Assembly (NCBI GenBank): GCA_003550325.1
Contig: QKWP01001875.1
Span: 1-64,000 of the forward strand
Direction: 5' to 3'
Length of the DNA: 64,000 bases
From: Gigaspora rosea
Lineage: Eukaryota > Glomeromycota > Glomeromycetes > Diversisporales > Gigasporaceae
In this document: positions 34,333 through 46,384 of the stretch, one piece after another
Numbering within the stretch: the stretch's first letter is position 1
How the letters are laid out: every line of letters starts with the position of its first letter
Program-made: the position numbers and the translations under genes
Notes under the pieces: model-generated
Database searches by the model: none
What the model saw: the letters and a program-made list of their open reading frames with translations, nothing else
Told to the model about the DNA's origin: nothing

Positions 34333-37300
34333 TTAATGTAGCCAGCGCGCTATCTTCTTCTTACCCACCTCTTTAATATTCGATGCCGTAATTATTTCCT
34401 CGTAGGTTCTTGGAAGGGACTCCCCTGGGCTTAAATATGAGTATACCACTTCCCATATGATCTTACTACTTTTGCAGTTTACCCCAAAATGCTCATTAGT
34501 TTGGATTTCTTCGTGGCACATCGGACAGTCACTATTATTATTAGGTATTATATGCTTTAACCTTTATCCTAATGGCAGCGATCTATGACAGTATCGCCAG
34601 AAGATATCTTTTCGCTTATTGTTGATCCATTTTATTCTGGACCAACTCCAGAAGTCCTTATTCCTTTCATTACCATTTTCTTGCCTTTGAATAACCGTCG
34701 ACAGTGACTTTTCCCTTAAAAAGGAGACACCCTGGTGCACTGTATATTCATTCCCTGGTACATTAGCAACTTTAATCTCCACCGGTTTCCAGGGCCACGT
34801 CCTTGACCTTTTATTTACAGATCCTTCCGCCCTTTCCATGCTGTAACAAAAGGTTTCCAAAACTCTGGCCAAACCCTGTTTTTGCATGGTACTTCATTAA
34901 GTGCATTTAGTATTGTAATGTTCCTTTTGTTATGTAATTCCACCCTTATTAATTCTCTTTCTGCCCTTGCCCAACAGTTGTTACTGGTAAGTAATTTTAC
35001 AAACGTAGAAAGTAGTCTAGCATCTACTAGATCCTTTAATATTGGTGCGTTTAGGCCCCTGTAAATATATTCTTGTTGTAGGATCGAGTATCTCGGGAGA
35101 ATCTTGCAGGAGTTCTTAATCCAACTCCTTACAAGATTATTGATTTCTGTTAGTTGTTTCCTGCTCAGTATTGCAAGGTATGAAACACACCAAATTTTGA
35201 CAGAACCAAGGTCTTGATAATTAAGATTCTACCCTTAATAGATAGGCTACGCTGCGATAACTTTCCCAGCATATTTTTTATCTTTAATATCATTTCTGGC
35301 CAAGTATCCCTACTTATTCTACCCTGTGAATCCATCACAAATCCTAGTACTTTAATTGACTCATTCTCTGGTAACATATTGAATTTTTTTGCCTCTTGGT
35401 TTTCTATACACCAGGCATTAGACGTTAGCGGAATTAATATCGACTTAATTTTGTTAATTTTCGCATTAGACGCGTCTTCATATTCTTGGATCACTTTGGT
35501 GATAACATCCCATTTCGCATGTGATGCTATACCTATTGTAAGGTCATTAGCGTAAGCTGTTAACTTGAATTTTTGTTGCCTTGAATGTTGATTTTAGGGC
35601 TATTCCCATTAAGTTTTTATCGAGTGACCTAAGGAAAGGTTCGAAGGCGAGTATATATAAGAGAGGGTGAAAGTGGGTCACCCTGCCTCACCCCTGATTA
35701 ACTCTGAAAGGTTCCGATATTATTTCAGAGTCTGCTATAAATGCAGTTTGTTCCGAAAATAATGCTCTAATTGTTTGTATAAAACTTGGATCAAAATTCA
35801 TTTTTGTCAGTACCTCTTGTAGATATACGTGACTAACGCGATCGAAAGCTTTTTGTTGGTCTAAAAACAACATCCAGCCCTGCCGTGTTTGATCAGACTG
35901 ATTTCTCATAATGGACATAATGTCCATCACGGACTCCAAAATCAGTCTTCCTCTGATGAAGCCTTGCTGATGGATACCGACAATTTTCTGGCAGATGTTA
36001 TTGAGACGATTCGCTAAAATCTTCATAAATACTTTAATATCACAGTTTGTTAGAGAGATGGGCCTCCAATTTCGCACATCCTCTAAATCCTCCGCCTTCT
36101 TTGGGATCAATGTTATTACGTTTTTACACCACGAGCTAGGCATCTTTCCTTTTTTGATCACATTATTAAAAATTTTTTCAAATACTAAACTACTTTCTTC
36201 TATCAATTCCTTATAGAACTCATATGTGATGCCGCCCGTCCCTGGGCCCTTGTTGTTGGGGAGGCTACGTATAACTTCACTTATCTCTTCTTTCGTGATA
36301 TATTTAATTAAATTCTGATTGTCAGATTCCTCTATTTGTGGAAGATCATCCATTATTCTATCCATTGCCTCTTCCTTTATTAGATCTGGTTGATATATGT
36401 GACTATAGTATTCTTTAATATAGTGTAACACCTCGATAGAATTCGATCCTCCTATATTATTTGGAATCTTTATCTTATCTATTGTCACCGCATTATGCCT
36501 AGTCTTGAATCTAGATTAAAAATACTTCGTCGATTTCTCCCCACTTTTGATCCACCTTGTATTAGAACGTACCTGCCATTTATCAGCTAAATTTGTAAGT
36601 TCGTCTTGAAGATTTCTCCTTAACCTTTCAATTACCAATTGTAAGTCGGATAGATCCTTATTTCCAGCAACCTTTTTTTCTAGAATGTTTATTTTTCTAT
36701 TCAGCTTTTGTATACTACTTTTTGGAGCTTTAAGTACCCCTCTAGCCCTAACTAAAGACTGGATTTTACATTTACAATAATCCCACCCTTCTAGATCTGT
36801 GACCGTTCGTATTTCCTCTACAATTTTTTTCTTTAACATTTCATTCTCAAGGCACTTATAATTTACCTTCCAATACGATAATTGTAATTCGTTTTTACAA
36901 AACTTCATCTTGGTTGCTACCATGAGGTGGTCCGAATTACCAAACTTTGTATGCGTCTTTTGGCAATACTGTGCATTCTGTTCATCCACGAAGATATAAT
37001 CCAACCTTGTGGCCATGGTATGACCTCCTCTTGTCTTTTGGGAGTATGTGATAAACGGCGTTTGGGAGGCTGCAATGCTAGTGTCAACCATCCCACGGGT
37101 GAGTTCCTTAAGCTTTTCTTTAGATGGATTATTATGCGGTATCACATGACTTATTCTATTTATGTCTGGGTCGAGGTTCACATTGAAATTCTCCGCTACT
37201 ATATTGACTGCATTGACATTTTTCTTTATTGACCACCTATCAAAAAAACGTACCCTTTCGTTTGGCGTCGGAGGAGCATAGACATTGGTAATCTGAAAAG

Positions 37301-37600
37301 ACCGTTTGCCATATCAAAATTCGGTGCAGAGTACTTTTTCTTGATGAGATTCTTCGGTATTTTCAAACTTGATTTCTCTATTTTCAGCTAAAATAGCTAC
37401 TTTAGCTGTCCATACGGAATCGTATCCCCATTGCTGTTTAAAAAATTCATCGTACTATCATTAGTTAAATTTGTTTCTTGTATTATAATCAATTCTATCT
37501 TATACGTCTTAAGCAGAGTCATTGTTTTTTGGCACTTGTATCTATCATTAAGCCCCTTTATATTAAGTGTAGCAATTTTTAAAGTATTACTCTTACTCAT
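34333..37600 (-). pseudogene. LINE ORF2: AP endonuclease and reverse transcriptase, broken
   Basis: The ATG at 37600 begins the endonuclease, LKIATLNIKGLNDRYKCQKT, with the catalytic Glu in IIIQETNL. It continues in other frames (ITNVYAPPTP about 37290; LDYIFVDEQ then GNSDHLMVATKM about 36920-37000). The reverse transcriptase lies at about 35500-36488, with NWRPISLTNCDIK, HQQGFIRGR and the first catalytic Asp in FLDQQKAFDRV. The second catalytic motif reads YAND (35543-35554) where YADD is expected, and the endonuclease GDFN motif reads ENFN (about 37180-37195). The frame breaks after VNQG near 35688, where VRQGDPLSP continues in another frame. The C-terminus has the usual Cys-His knuckle, CPMCHEEIQTNEHFGVNC (about 34460-34530). 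At least five frame breaks or stops occur. Confidence 0.88.
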
Positions 37601-37664
37601 ACTAATATATAAATTAAATTATTTGTACTCTTAGATCAACTTTATTTCTATTAAAACTATATGT

Positions 37665-39321
37665 TCATTTGTTGCGACCATCCTGGGATGGTCTATTACT
37701 TACATACGGCTTGGACCTACTATTGTGTATGCTTTTCTTTGTCTTAACCTTTTTGTGCGTAACTGTTATGAAACCATCATCTGCTTGTTCCTCTACATCA
37801 TTTTCTTGTACTTGTAGTTGTACACATTCATGCTCCATATTCGGAATGACACTATTTTCTTGTACTTGTGCTTGTACACATTCGTGATCCATATTAGGAA
37901 CGTTTATACCTGTACTATTTGTACTCATTTTTGCTGCTGATTTTTTTACTCTGTATCCAATTGTTCACTTGGCCCGTCCTGCTTTACGTCCATCTCTATT
38001 TCGGTTTGTTGTAACATATTACCTTGTACCTTCTGCTAGTTTTCCTCATTTCTGTCTTTTTCTAACATGACATCGAGAGATTTGCCTTCTTGGGATAACA
38101 TCTCTACATCTTCCCCATCAACAAAATCTTGCATCGAATTGCTCGACTCTTCATCATTTCCAACATTCTGTTCTTCGTTGGTACTGTCTCCATTTATATT
38201 ATTTACCTCTAATTTTCCTCTTCTAAATCTTTTGTTTTCTTTATATTTTTTATAATGCTTTCTTAATTTAATTGCTTCTTTAAATTGTGGACAATCCCTC
38301 TTCAGGTGCCCCGGTTGATCACAATAGAAACACAGTCTAGGAGCCGCCCTCCACTCTGTCGTGACTTTTTGGCCCCATACACTCATGTGTCTTGGGATTT
38401 TTTGTTCTAACTCTGGGTCCTCCATTGTTTCATATAAAATTATCCATTGGTCCGTACAGAATGGAGTATCTTCATACACCAACGGCTTAATCGATTTAAT
38501 GGAACCAAAGACCTCGAAAGCTTCCTTTAACTTGTTAGATATGAAATCCATATCCCCAATTGAAACATTTCTCACTTTAACTGCCAGGTGTGATCTTCTC
38601 CTAGTAACGACCTTCTAAAAATGGAGATACCTGCTTTTGCATAATATTGTTGTTTCTCCTCGCTGTTAAAAACCAGTTCTAAGTGTGTTCTTTTTCCTCT
38701 AATATAATGAGGTTTTGCCCCAACTAGAGCATTACCTATTTTACTGTATAACGTAGATATAATATCATTCATTTGTATGTCATCCATACTACGAATATCA
38801 AGGATGAGTGCGTTATCATTCTTGGTAGTAATTTCCACTCATGGTGTATATTTTGAAAAAGTTGCTTGCCCCCGCCTTAATTGTGTAAAGAAACTGGTCC
38901 ATTTCTTGGCGGGTTGTATTGGTTCATTTGATTGTACATCCGGTATTGCTTTTTCCGATTCTAAACTGTTAATTGCATTTTGTGGCTTAGGATCTACGTC
39001 CACCACTTTAACATCCGTATCACGTGATACCGTTCCACCTGATTCCGGTTCCGCGAACTTTCTGGAACCTTCTAAGTTGTCTTCACTTTCGGGTGGTGTT
39101 TCAAGAAGAGGCGCGTCTCTTTGAGTCCTCTCTTCTTCAGTCATATTAAACCAGTTATTGACTATGTTTTCCTTACCCTTTAGCGTATTAGTTTCCTGTT
39201 TATTTAGCTGTTTTGCAGGATCCAAGTTTTCTTTGTCGTCAGTTTCAACTCTCTTCTTATGACTATTTTCGTTGATTTTTTGTCTTTTTTCACCCAACTT
39301 TTCCGTTTTCGATTCCTCCAT
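37665..39321 (-). pseudogene. LINE ORF1: nucleic-acid-binding protein with CCHC knuckle, broken
   Basis: ORF1 of the LINE starts with the ATG at 39321 and a charged, low-complexity region (EKLGEKRQKINENSHKKR). An in-frame TGA at 38839-38841 interrupts it and the frame continues as EITTKNDNALILDIRS. A frame change near 38580 leads to a region with a CCHC zinc knuckle, CFYCDQPGHLKRDC (about 38290-38330), followed by a basic patch and an acidic tail. A TAG at 38036, a further stop and a final frame (37928-37665, ending VSNRPSQDGRNK) follow. ORF1 proteins of this kind bind the element's RNA. It is not translatable as it stands. Confidence 0.8.
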
Positions 39322-39490
39322 CCTTCTTTTCTTCGTTACCAGGGCCTCTGCCCTTGGTTGGAAATATACTTCACTATAACCTTTAGCTTCGCTTTCTATT
39401 TTAACAATTTTTTAGACACTCGATCACTTGTATCGGAAAGAGTGTCTGTCGATCTTTTTAAAAAAGCATTATAATTAACTGACAAATTTC

Positions 39491-39880
39491 ATTTACACAA
39501 TTTTTTAAAACCAATATTTCGTCGAAAAATAATTAGAAATGAACTAAGGCTTCGTTTGAATGAAAATGGATCTTGCCAAAGAATAGGAATTGAAATTTTA
39601 TAATAGTAGAAATGAATAAAGGCTTCGTTTGAATGAAAATGGATCTTGCCAAAGAATAGGAATTGAAATTTTACACAAGTTTTTAAAATGAATTTTCGCC
39701 GAAAAATAATTAAAAATGAATAAAGGCTTCGTTTGAGCGAAAATGGATTTTGCCAAAGAATAGGAATTGAAATTTTACACAATTTTTAAAAATGAATTTT
39801 CGCCGAAAAATAATTAGAAATGAGTAAGGCTTCGTTTGAGCGAAAATGGATCGTGCCAAAGAATAGGAATTAAAAGTTTA
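39491..39880. repeat. 104-bp tandem array, part right of the LINE
   Basis: Four units, with the landmark AATGAATAAAGGCTTCG or a variant at about 39539, 39611, 39715 and 39819 (spacing 72, 104 and 104). Each includes GATCTTGCCAAAGAATAGG. The minus-strand open frame over the array is a repeat artefact. Confidence 0.8.
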
Positions 39881-40006
39881 CGACTTACCAGTGCGACAAG
39901 TATGCATGTCGATATTTAGTCTTATTGCAGTATTGTAATATATATTAATCACCTGATCTTATTAAATTACGTATCTGATATTATTTGTTACTGAATCTTA
40001 TTTTTC

Positions 40007-40095
40007 CCGAAATCAATAACTTATCGAATTCGGACGAACTAACTTCGGCCAAATGTTTATCAGTTGTCCCAGAATTTATGAGAATAGCTGTAAGT
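40007..40095. repeat. Right arm of the 6.6-kb inverted repeat pair
   Basis: The reverse complement of 33518-33606, containing CCGAATTCGATAAG in complement and ATCAGTTGTCCCAGAATTTA. Past the arm comes GGTTCCAACCTCTAC (40134-40148), similar to a sequence near 23355, which may mark the true terminus. Confidence 0.75.
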
Positions 40096-40149
40096 TGAAG
40101 TCGAAAAATTAAATCCGAATTAGAAAATAAAATCGGTTCCAACCTCTAC

Positions 40150-41278
40150 ATTAAATTATGATAAATAAATTTGTTCTCATGAGAACATTAAATCTCAAAA
40201 CAGATTTCCATAATCTGATAATTTAGTAGTACGTCATAGTTATCAAATTTTATTGATTCTTTCAAAAATGGAATAGATCATATTAATTACGTATTACCTG
40301 ACGTATTACCTGCAATATTCTTGATTAGATGTGTCATATATATTAAAATAAAACTCACTATCACAGGTAAATTTACATGTAGTCCATAATTTATCAAAAT
40401 CTATCATCCTGAAACAGCTATAAAAACATTTAAATATAACTAATCAAATTTAATTGAGGGTACATCAACTACGATATTAGGAATAGGAAAGTGACACAAA
40501 ATCTTAATGTTCTCGAGATCCCATTATTGGATTTTAATAATTTTAGTCCCATTGGAATCGTCTCATCGAGACGGTCATTTCGGCAAAGACCATCAAAAAC
40601 GGACCAGTGAATCAAAGTTATTTACTATATTAAATATATCATGCATGTAGCATACCTTGCGCATGCATGGTATAGAAAAATGTCATTTTGCCCATCTCTA
40701 ATCTATATAGAATAAAGATTTTGATACATCAATAATATTAAAGCTCTAATGTGAATCTAGCTATTTTAAAGGATTTGATTAGAAAATTTTATAGATGTAA
40801 ATGTAAATGAAACTGAAATATAAGGTTGAAGAGCTATAATATTAAGATAATGAAGCATTTAAGTCAGGATAGTCGTATACATTTTCAACATTGCCACCAA
40901 AAACAAGCATATTGACAAATGAATATGTGGGTCGTCAATAACTATGTGTATTGCCAAATAATTACAAGCATTCCAAACAAACATGTGGCTAAACTATCTG
41001 TAATAAATCTACGCTACTAAGGCTCTATGTTATATTTATCTGCGTTAAAAGTATTTTGATTGGTTCACTTATATAAATATATAAACATTCCAAGAAAAAT
41101 TTGGGCTTTGCATTCTTTTTTATAAATTTACGGATACAGCTCCTGAAAAATCTAATCAATTAACATAGATTTCGTCAATAATCTAACTTTTCAGTGACTG
41201 AGTCTGTTAAGTTATAAACTCAAAAGCCAAATGCCTGGTGGTACTTAAATGTAAACATTTGGAGATTGCTTCAATTAT
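40150..41278. other. Intergenic
   Basis: No gene is recognised. It contains GAATCGTCTCATCGAGACGG near 40557, loosely like a part of the solo LTR near 24045. Otherwise AT-rich. Confidence 0.4.
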
Positions 41279-41506
41279 TGTCGCGGATGATCGTGAAATC
41301 GGATGATGGTGAAATTTGGGGGTCTCAATTTGAAAATATAAACACTACCAAAATCCACCTATACTCTTTTATTAATAACCCTAACCCTAAATCCTAATTC
41401 AACCATAAAAAAAAATTTAACAAAAAAGGTCCTAAAAATTTTTAAAAATCGTACATAAAATAGATTCAAATTTCACCATCATCCAATTTCATGATCATCC
41501 GTGACA
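41279..41506. mobile_element. MITE family T5, copy 1 (5-bp target duplication)
   Basis: The 228-bp element starts TGTCGCGGATGATCGTGAAA and ends with the complement of TGTCACGGATGATCATGAAA; terminal inverted repeats are about 40 bp. It is flanked by ATTAT on both sides (41274-41278 and 41507-41511). The interior has GGGTCTCAATTTGAAA, AAAATCCACCTATACTCT and AACCCTAACCCTAA, shared with copies at 48933 and 49862. Confidence 0.85.
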
Positions 41507-41511
41507 ATTAT

Positions 41512-42528
41512 TATTTACAAAGTTATTATTGATAATTTCGTTATAAAATTTCTTAAACATCACATGTATAATCAAGATTACAAATTATTTAAATTATTTA
41601 CAAAGTTATTAATTTCGTTATAAAAATTTCTGAAACATTACATGTATAATCAAAGATCACAAATTAGTGCCGAATATGATTTTTTATTACGAAATCTTAA
41701 AACTTACATGCATATATACAGTATCATTGAGATCTAAGCCATAAATAAAATCACTATAATTGGCAATGTGCCTGATCAATCAATTGTTCTCAAGTGCCAA
41801 CGACAATGGTTTATAGAATCTGACAAGCCCTCTTTTACATAGGGTTATTATAATTTGCCAAAAATTTTAAATATTATTCCGAACTCTGAAATAAAAAATC
41901 AATGAGCATCTTCCATTTTAAAATGACGAAGTTATTCTCATATGCCAGCATATTACATTTATATGACTTAACCATAAAATAATATACGGTACGGTGAAAC
42001 CATTCCAAATGCGCCCCTTCTAGATGCACAACCTCTCTAAGCGCACTTTCCAATTCTAGTCAAAATATATACCTGCTCTCTATATATGCAATTTTTCTTA
42101 TTACTCATTAAATGCATGTGCTTTTGTAAAAAGTTTAGTCTCTAAAGGATACATTTAAAGAGGATTGACTTTATCTTATAAAGTTGTATAATAATCAAAA
42201 ATAGAATAGAATATTATTAGATAATATTAAAGTCGGACCTCTCTATCCGGCTAGCTATTTAGGGACACTAATCAAAACAACGAAAATGTGCAATATTTTA
42301 ATTAATAAAACCTTGTGTTAGGCTTATGCTAAGTAAGGGTTTATATTATCAAAATTTCTCAAGGATTTTTTTTTTTATTAGTGTGCAATAGGTGAATTCA
42401 TATATAAAATTTTGGGGGTTTTTTTTTTGAAAAAAAAACGAATGTTCACGCTATACTTGACTCGTTATTAGAAGAGATTTGATTGGTCATCTTACACGGT
42501 CTCCACTGAGTATTATTATCCGCACATT
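41512..42528. other. Intergenic
   Basis: No gene. A local duplication of CAAATTATTTAAATTATTTAC-type sequence and ACATTACATGTATAATCAA words occurs at 41560-41665. Nothing else is recognised. Confidence 0.4.
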
Positions 42529-42529
42529 T

Positions 42530-42722
42530 GCCCTATGAAAAAGGTTTATATAAAAAATATACAGTGTATAGAAAATAAATAGTAATTTGCAGTTTTTGGT
42601 ATATTTTCTCTATATTTTATACATTTAATATATACAGACAAAAAAACGAGTGTTGCATTATTTTGTGGTGTTTTTTATATGTTTACTATTTATTTAAAAT
42701 ATATGTTTTTTTCATAGGGTTG
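42530..42722. mobile_element. Possible MITE with CCCTATGAAAAA ends
   Basis: GCCCTATGAAAAAGGTTTAT-like sequence at 42530 is mirrored by ATATGTTTTTTTCATAGGG at about 42702-42719. The interior is AT-rich with AGTAATTTGC and a mirrored TGTTTACTATTT. The right end overlaps the tandem duplication that follows. Confidence 0.45.
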
Positions 42723-42978
42723 GATTAACATCCAAAGCCCACTATTTTGAGCTAACGTTTCATAGAATGGTGCCTGCACAAAATTTCGTTATAAATAAGT
42801 TGTTTTAAATTTTCTATATTTTACTATATATTTACTATGTATGTTTTTTTCATAGGGTTGGATTAACATCCAAGCCCACTACGGTATTTTGAGTTAACGT
42901 TTCATAAAATGGTGCCTGCACAAAAATTTCGTTATAAATAAGTTGTTCTAAAATGCTGATAACTACTACTTTTGTTTC
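42703..42978. repeat. 138-bp tandem duplication
   Basis: Two copies, at 42703 and 42841, start ATGTTTTTTTCATAGGGTTG and contain GAATGGTGCCTGCACAAAA or a close variant. Copies differ by a few substitutions and small indels. Confidence 0.8.
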
Positions 42979-42979
42979 T

Positions 42980-43674
42980 AGACTATTACCAGGCAATATT
43001 GCTTATAAAGTCAATGTATTGAGGTGGCGTGCCTTCGAGAAATTCTAATTCTTATAAAGCATTCGACATTATTACTATACTATTAAAATAATATGATTAC
43101 TATATACATACTACGCTAAGATTATGCGCTTTCTGTTTTTAATATTTATATACGTACAAGAAAATTTTCTCATGTTAGTTAATATTCTCCCTACTCGAAT
43201 ACGTATTACCCTTAATTTATCAAACTCGTAATACTCACTGCATTTATGCGACGCTAATCTTGTTAACAATGTAAATTGCGCCATACAAAAAAAAGTTACG
43301 TAAGTGCATGATTGGTATAAGTTCTAATATTCACACTAAGCCATATAAACAAATAAAAACCTCAAAATATTGGACTGGCAATGCCATAGATTTTTGTTTT
43401 TGCGCAGCTCCTTACAATCCAAAACAATCGAATTCTCAATCATTGTAAATTTTTTGTATTTAAACACTAAATGCTTTCCAACATCATCCACCCAACATTT
43501 TTTTACATCCATAATTCTAAAAAAAAAAAAAAAAAGAAAAAATATTATTCAATACTTAGATTAATTAACGATCTTTAAACTCACGGATTAAATTAAACGT
43601 GAATAAAATAAAATTAAATAGTACAGTAGTAAACATTTACAAACTTGAATAACTTATAAAGATCAATTAAAAAA
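42980..43674. other. Upstream region of the flavin oxidase gene
   Basis: Intergenic, AT-rich, with no other gene. A poly-A run with interruptions is at 43519-43545. No convincing TATA box can be singled out; ATATAAAC near 43342 is too far upstream to assign. Confidence 0.4.
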
Positions 43675-45363
43675 ATGATTTCGTATATGTTCATTGTACT
43701 TTTTTTTATTGCAACTATCCCTTACCAAATTTACTCATACCAGGATAATAAGTGTCCTAATGTAGACGAGATTCGAAAATGCCTCACCGATTCTGGAATT
43801 TCTACAAAACGTGTTAAGTATTATAGCTGTGGCATTATCTGCCCGGATAAGCGTGAAGTTACAACCAACGACTATTGCAATGATATTGCAGAAGAAAAGA
43901 ACATACGAATACTTCGTTATCCAATAGCTATTGTACATCCACTCAATCTATCAGAAGTTAGTGAAGCCATTAAATGTGGTGCAAAGAATAAAATTCCCGT
44001 TGTTGCAAGAGCAGGTGGCCATTCTTATGAAAGTTATAGCATTGGCGATGAAGATTTTGCTCTGGTTGTTGATCTTGGAAGCTTCACAAATATTGTAATC
44101 AATCAAGGCGAGGCAGTAGTCGGACCAGGAATTAGGTTAGGAAAACTATATTACGAATTAAATAAAGCTAGAGTTGCATTTCCGTCTGGAAATTGCCCTA
44201 GTGTTGGTGTAGGCGCTATATTAGGAGGTGTAAGTATTACTTTAAAATGCAACCGATTATATTGTACAAACATGCAAAATAAAAAAAATTTACATTTTTT
44301 TCAATAGGGTGAAGGACGTCTCACACGAGCATATGGAATGTCATCTGATAATCTCATTGATGCCCAAATTGTCTTAGCAGATGGATCAATAATTGATAGC
44401 GTTAAAAATCATGATAATGGGGACCTTCTTTGGGCTCTTCAAGGTGCGGGAAGTGCTGGTTATGGCATCGTAACTAGCCTAACTCTCAGAACCCATCCTA
44501 TAATAGAGAGTGTAACTGCTTATGAATTGAAATATGAGTTTAGACTTGATACGTTAAAATCGTTATATTCGAATATAAATCAATTTGGGCAGTATTTACC
44601 TAAAACATTAGCAGTGGAAATTCACCAGATATTTAATCCAGATACCAGTAAAGATAAAATCTCGGTTAAAGGTCTTTATCTAGGTAAAATGAGTGATATA
44701 AAGGGCTATTTAGAAATTATTTTTAATACTACAAAAAGTGATTATTCCGAATCAGATTGGTTTACGGCGATCGTTGGCAATGGCAAAAAAGCAATTACTT
44801 CTGAAGCTTCTGAAGATGAAGTGAATAAATTTGTTGATGCACAAGATGATAAATCACGCAATAGTATTAAGGTAAAATCTTTCTATGTTGGCACTGAAGG
44901 GCTAAGTGAAGACGGTGTTGGGAAGTTATTCAATTCCCTAAATCAAATGAAAAATAATGGATGTGGAAGCTATGTAATAACAACATTGTATGGTGGCGGA
45001 AAATCCAACAATAATGATCGAAATAAAACTGCATATGTACACAGAGATTTTTTGTATGATATATTTATTAATATGAGGCTACCGGAGGATAAGAAAGATC
45101 AGAAGAATTGTGTAGATCAGTTAAATGATTTTGCCGAAAAATTTCAGAATAAATATACTAGCTATGAAAGTTTCCAAAATTATATTGATGAAGACTTAAA
45201 AAATTGGCAATGTAGATATTATGGAGAAAATTTTGAAAGGTTGGTGGATATTAAAAAAAGATATGACTGTTCTAATGTATTTAGATGGAAGCAAAGTATT
45301 CCTACTACTGTTGGTAGTTATGATAAAGAGCAATGTAAAAAAAATTTAAAACTAACAAAATAG
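43675..45363 (+). CDS. Secreted berberine-bridge-type FAD-linked oxidase
   Basis: A 536-residue flavoprotein oxidase of the BBE-like (FAD_binding_4/BBE) family, which oxidises small molecules or sugars and passes electrons to oxygen. There are two exons, 43675-44229 and 44308-45363, separated by a 78-bp intron with GTAAGT donor and CAATAG acceptor; the splice gives AILGG-GEGRLTRAYG in phase. A signal peptide (MISYMFIVLFFIATIPYQI) predicts secretion. The FAD domain begins near residue 80, with the flavinylation His in RAGGHSYESYS and the second attachment Cys in SGNCPSVGVG, so bicovalent FAD is expected. The C-terminal BBE motif is NWQCRYYGENFERLVDIKK followed by NVFRWKQSIPT. Length is normal for the family. 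AATAAA lies 77 bp after the stop. The substrate cannot be inferred. Confidence 0.92.
44230..44307 (+). other. Intron of the flavin oxidase gene
   Basis: A 78-bp intron from GTAAGTATTAC to TTTTTTTCAATAG. Removal keeps frame and restores the GG-G motif after the Cys flavin-attachment site. Confidence 0.9.
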
Positions 45364-45439
45364 ATTATATTTGTGATCTATTATTTTCGTATATTAAATA
45401 GATTAGTAAACAAATAGTACATATGTAAAGCCTTGTAAC

Positions 45440-45445
45440 AATAAA
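45440..45445 (+). terminator. Polyadenylation signal AATAAA of the flavin oxidase gene
   Basis: AATAAA occurs 77 bp after the TAG stop of the flavin oxidase gene, a normal distance for a fungal 3' UTR. Confidence 0.55.
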
Positions 45446-45802
45446 GTTCCAATATGACGTATTGGATTTATCATTAAAATTGTTTAAAAAAAAACATGAA
45501 AGATTATAAACAAAATGTGGTTTCATCAGCAATTATCTAAGAAAAGCAATTAAAATCCAATTTTATTGGTAATCACGCAATATCACATAACGATAGGATT
45601 AAACTTTAGGAATACCAGGAACTTAGTGAACTGGTTTACAACCAAATTAACTGTGGTCAAAATCTTTTATAGTTATTGAACGGCATAGATTATGTGCATT
45701 TTTTCGGATTTATAAAGTTGGCCCAATAATAAACTAATTCGTTATAACAAAAGATTTCATAAGATTATAAAATGCGGACTCAATTAGTCATGGTCAAAGT
45801 TT
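45446..45802. other. Intergenic
   Basis: No gene or clear repeat. A TTCGTTATAACAAAAGATTTC word near 45740 resembles the pogo-like element that follows. Confidence 0.4.
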
Positions 45803-45912
45803 CAAGTCACTCTCATTATAATGAAGTGATCGGACTGCATCAGGAGGGTTTTGTTCTTCACCATAACAAGAGATTTACTATAACAAGAGTTCACTATAGC
45901 GAGAGTGACTTG
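45803..45912. mobile_element. Probable pogo/Tigger-like MITE
   Basis: A 110-bp element with left end CAAGTCACTCTCATTATAAT and right end the complement of CAAGTCACTCTCGCTATAGT. The interior CCATAACAAGAGATTTACT and ACTATAACAAGAGTTCAC are words typical of pogo/Tigger subterminal repeats. Superfamily assigned by resemblance only. Confidence 0.6.
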
Positions 45913-46384
45913 TATATTGGCTAAAATTAATGCTAATCAACTATAAAAAAAAAAAAAAATTGCATAAAAAAAATTTTAAAAAAATTTATTAAAATTTCCG
46001 ATTTATGCAGATATTAATTTGGTTTAGTAGACCAATTGATTCTAATAAAGAATCGGGTTTAATACTAGTAATAAAACGGCGACGTTTCATAGGGCTAGAG
46101 CCTTATGAATTAGGTCTTGTGTTTAATAAAATTTAATCTCTTAATTCATAAATCATAAGAACGGCTATCTTCGCCATTAAACTAATCTCCATTGTAAGTT
46201 ATTATTCTCGATTGATAATTAGTAACAGGTTTTATAACATCAGGAATGAGCAAAGGTTCTGAAAAGTTCCGAAATAAAATTAAATGTACATAAAAGACGA
46301 GCAAGATGGAAACAAATGAGTAAATGTTCGAAAATTTCCGAAGATAAAGTGTGAAGTGATTTTAACCGGTTGCAATCGGTTAAC
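45913..46384. other. Intergenic
   Basis: A-rich tract at 45943-45985 and TTGGTTTAGTAGACCAATTG near 46018. No gene recognised. Confidence 0.4.

Larger units (their letters stand above)
34042..39490 (-). mobile_element. LINE (non-LTR retrotransposon), full length but dead
   Basis: A minus-strand element of about 5.4 kb ends in a poly-A tail (T run at 34042-34055 on the plus strand). It has an ORF1 with a CCHC zinc knuckle and an ORF2 with an AP-type endonuclease followed by reverse transcriptase, the usual LINE layout. The flanks just outside the tail (ATTTATACAATTTT) and the 5' end (ATTTACACAATTTTTT, 39491) match and look like a target-site duplication of about 13-15 bp, though the poly-A blurs one edge. 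The insertion splits a 104-bp tandem array. Many stops and frame changes make it inactive. Confidence 0.88.

Noticed and set aside
39489-39782. 97-codon minus-strand ORF with repeated FLIIFRR
   Set aside because: It comes from the 104-bp tandem array; no domain.
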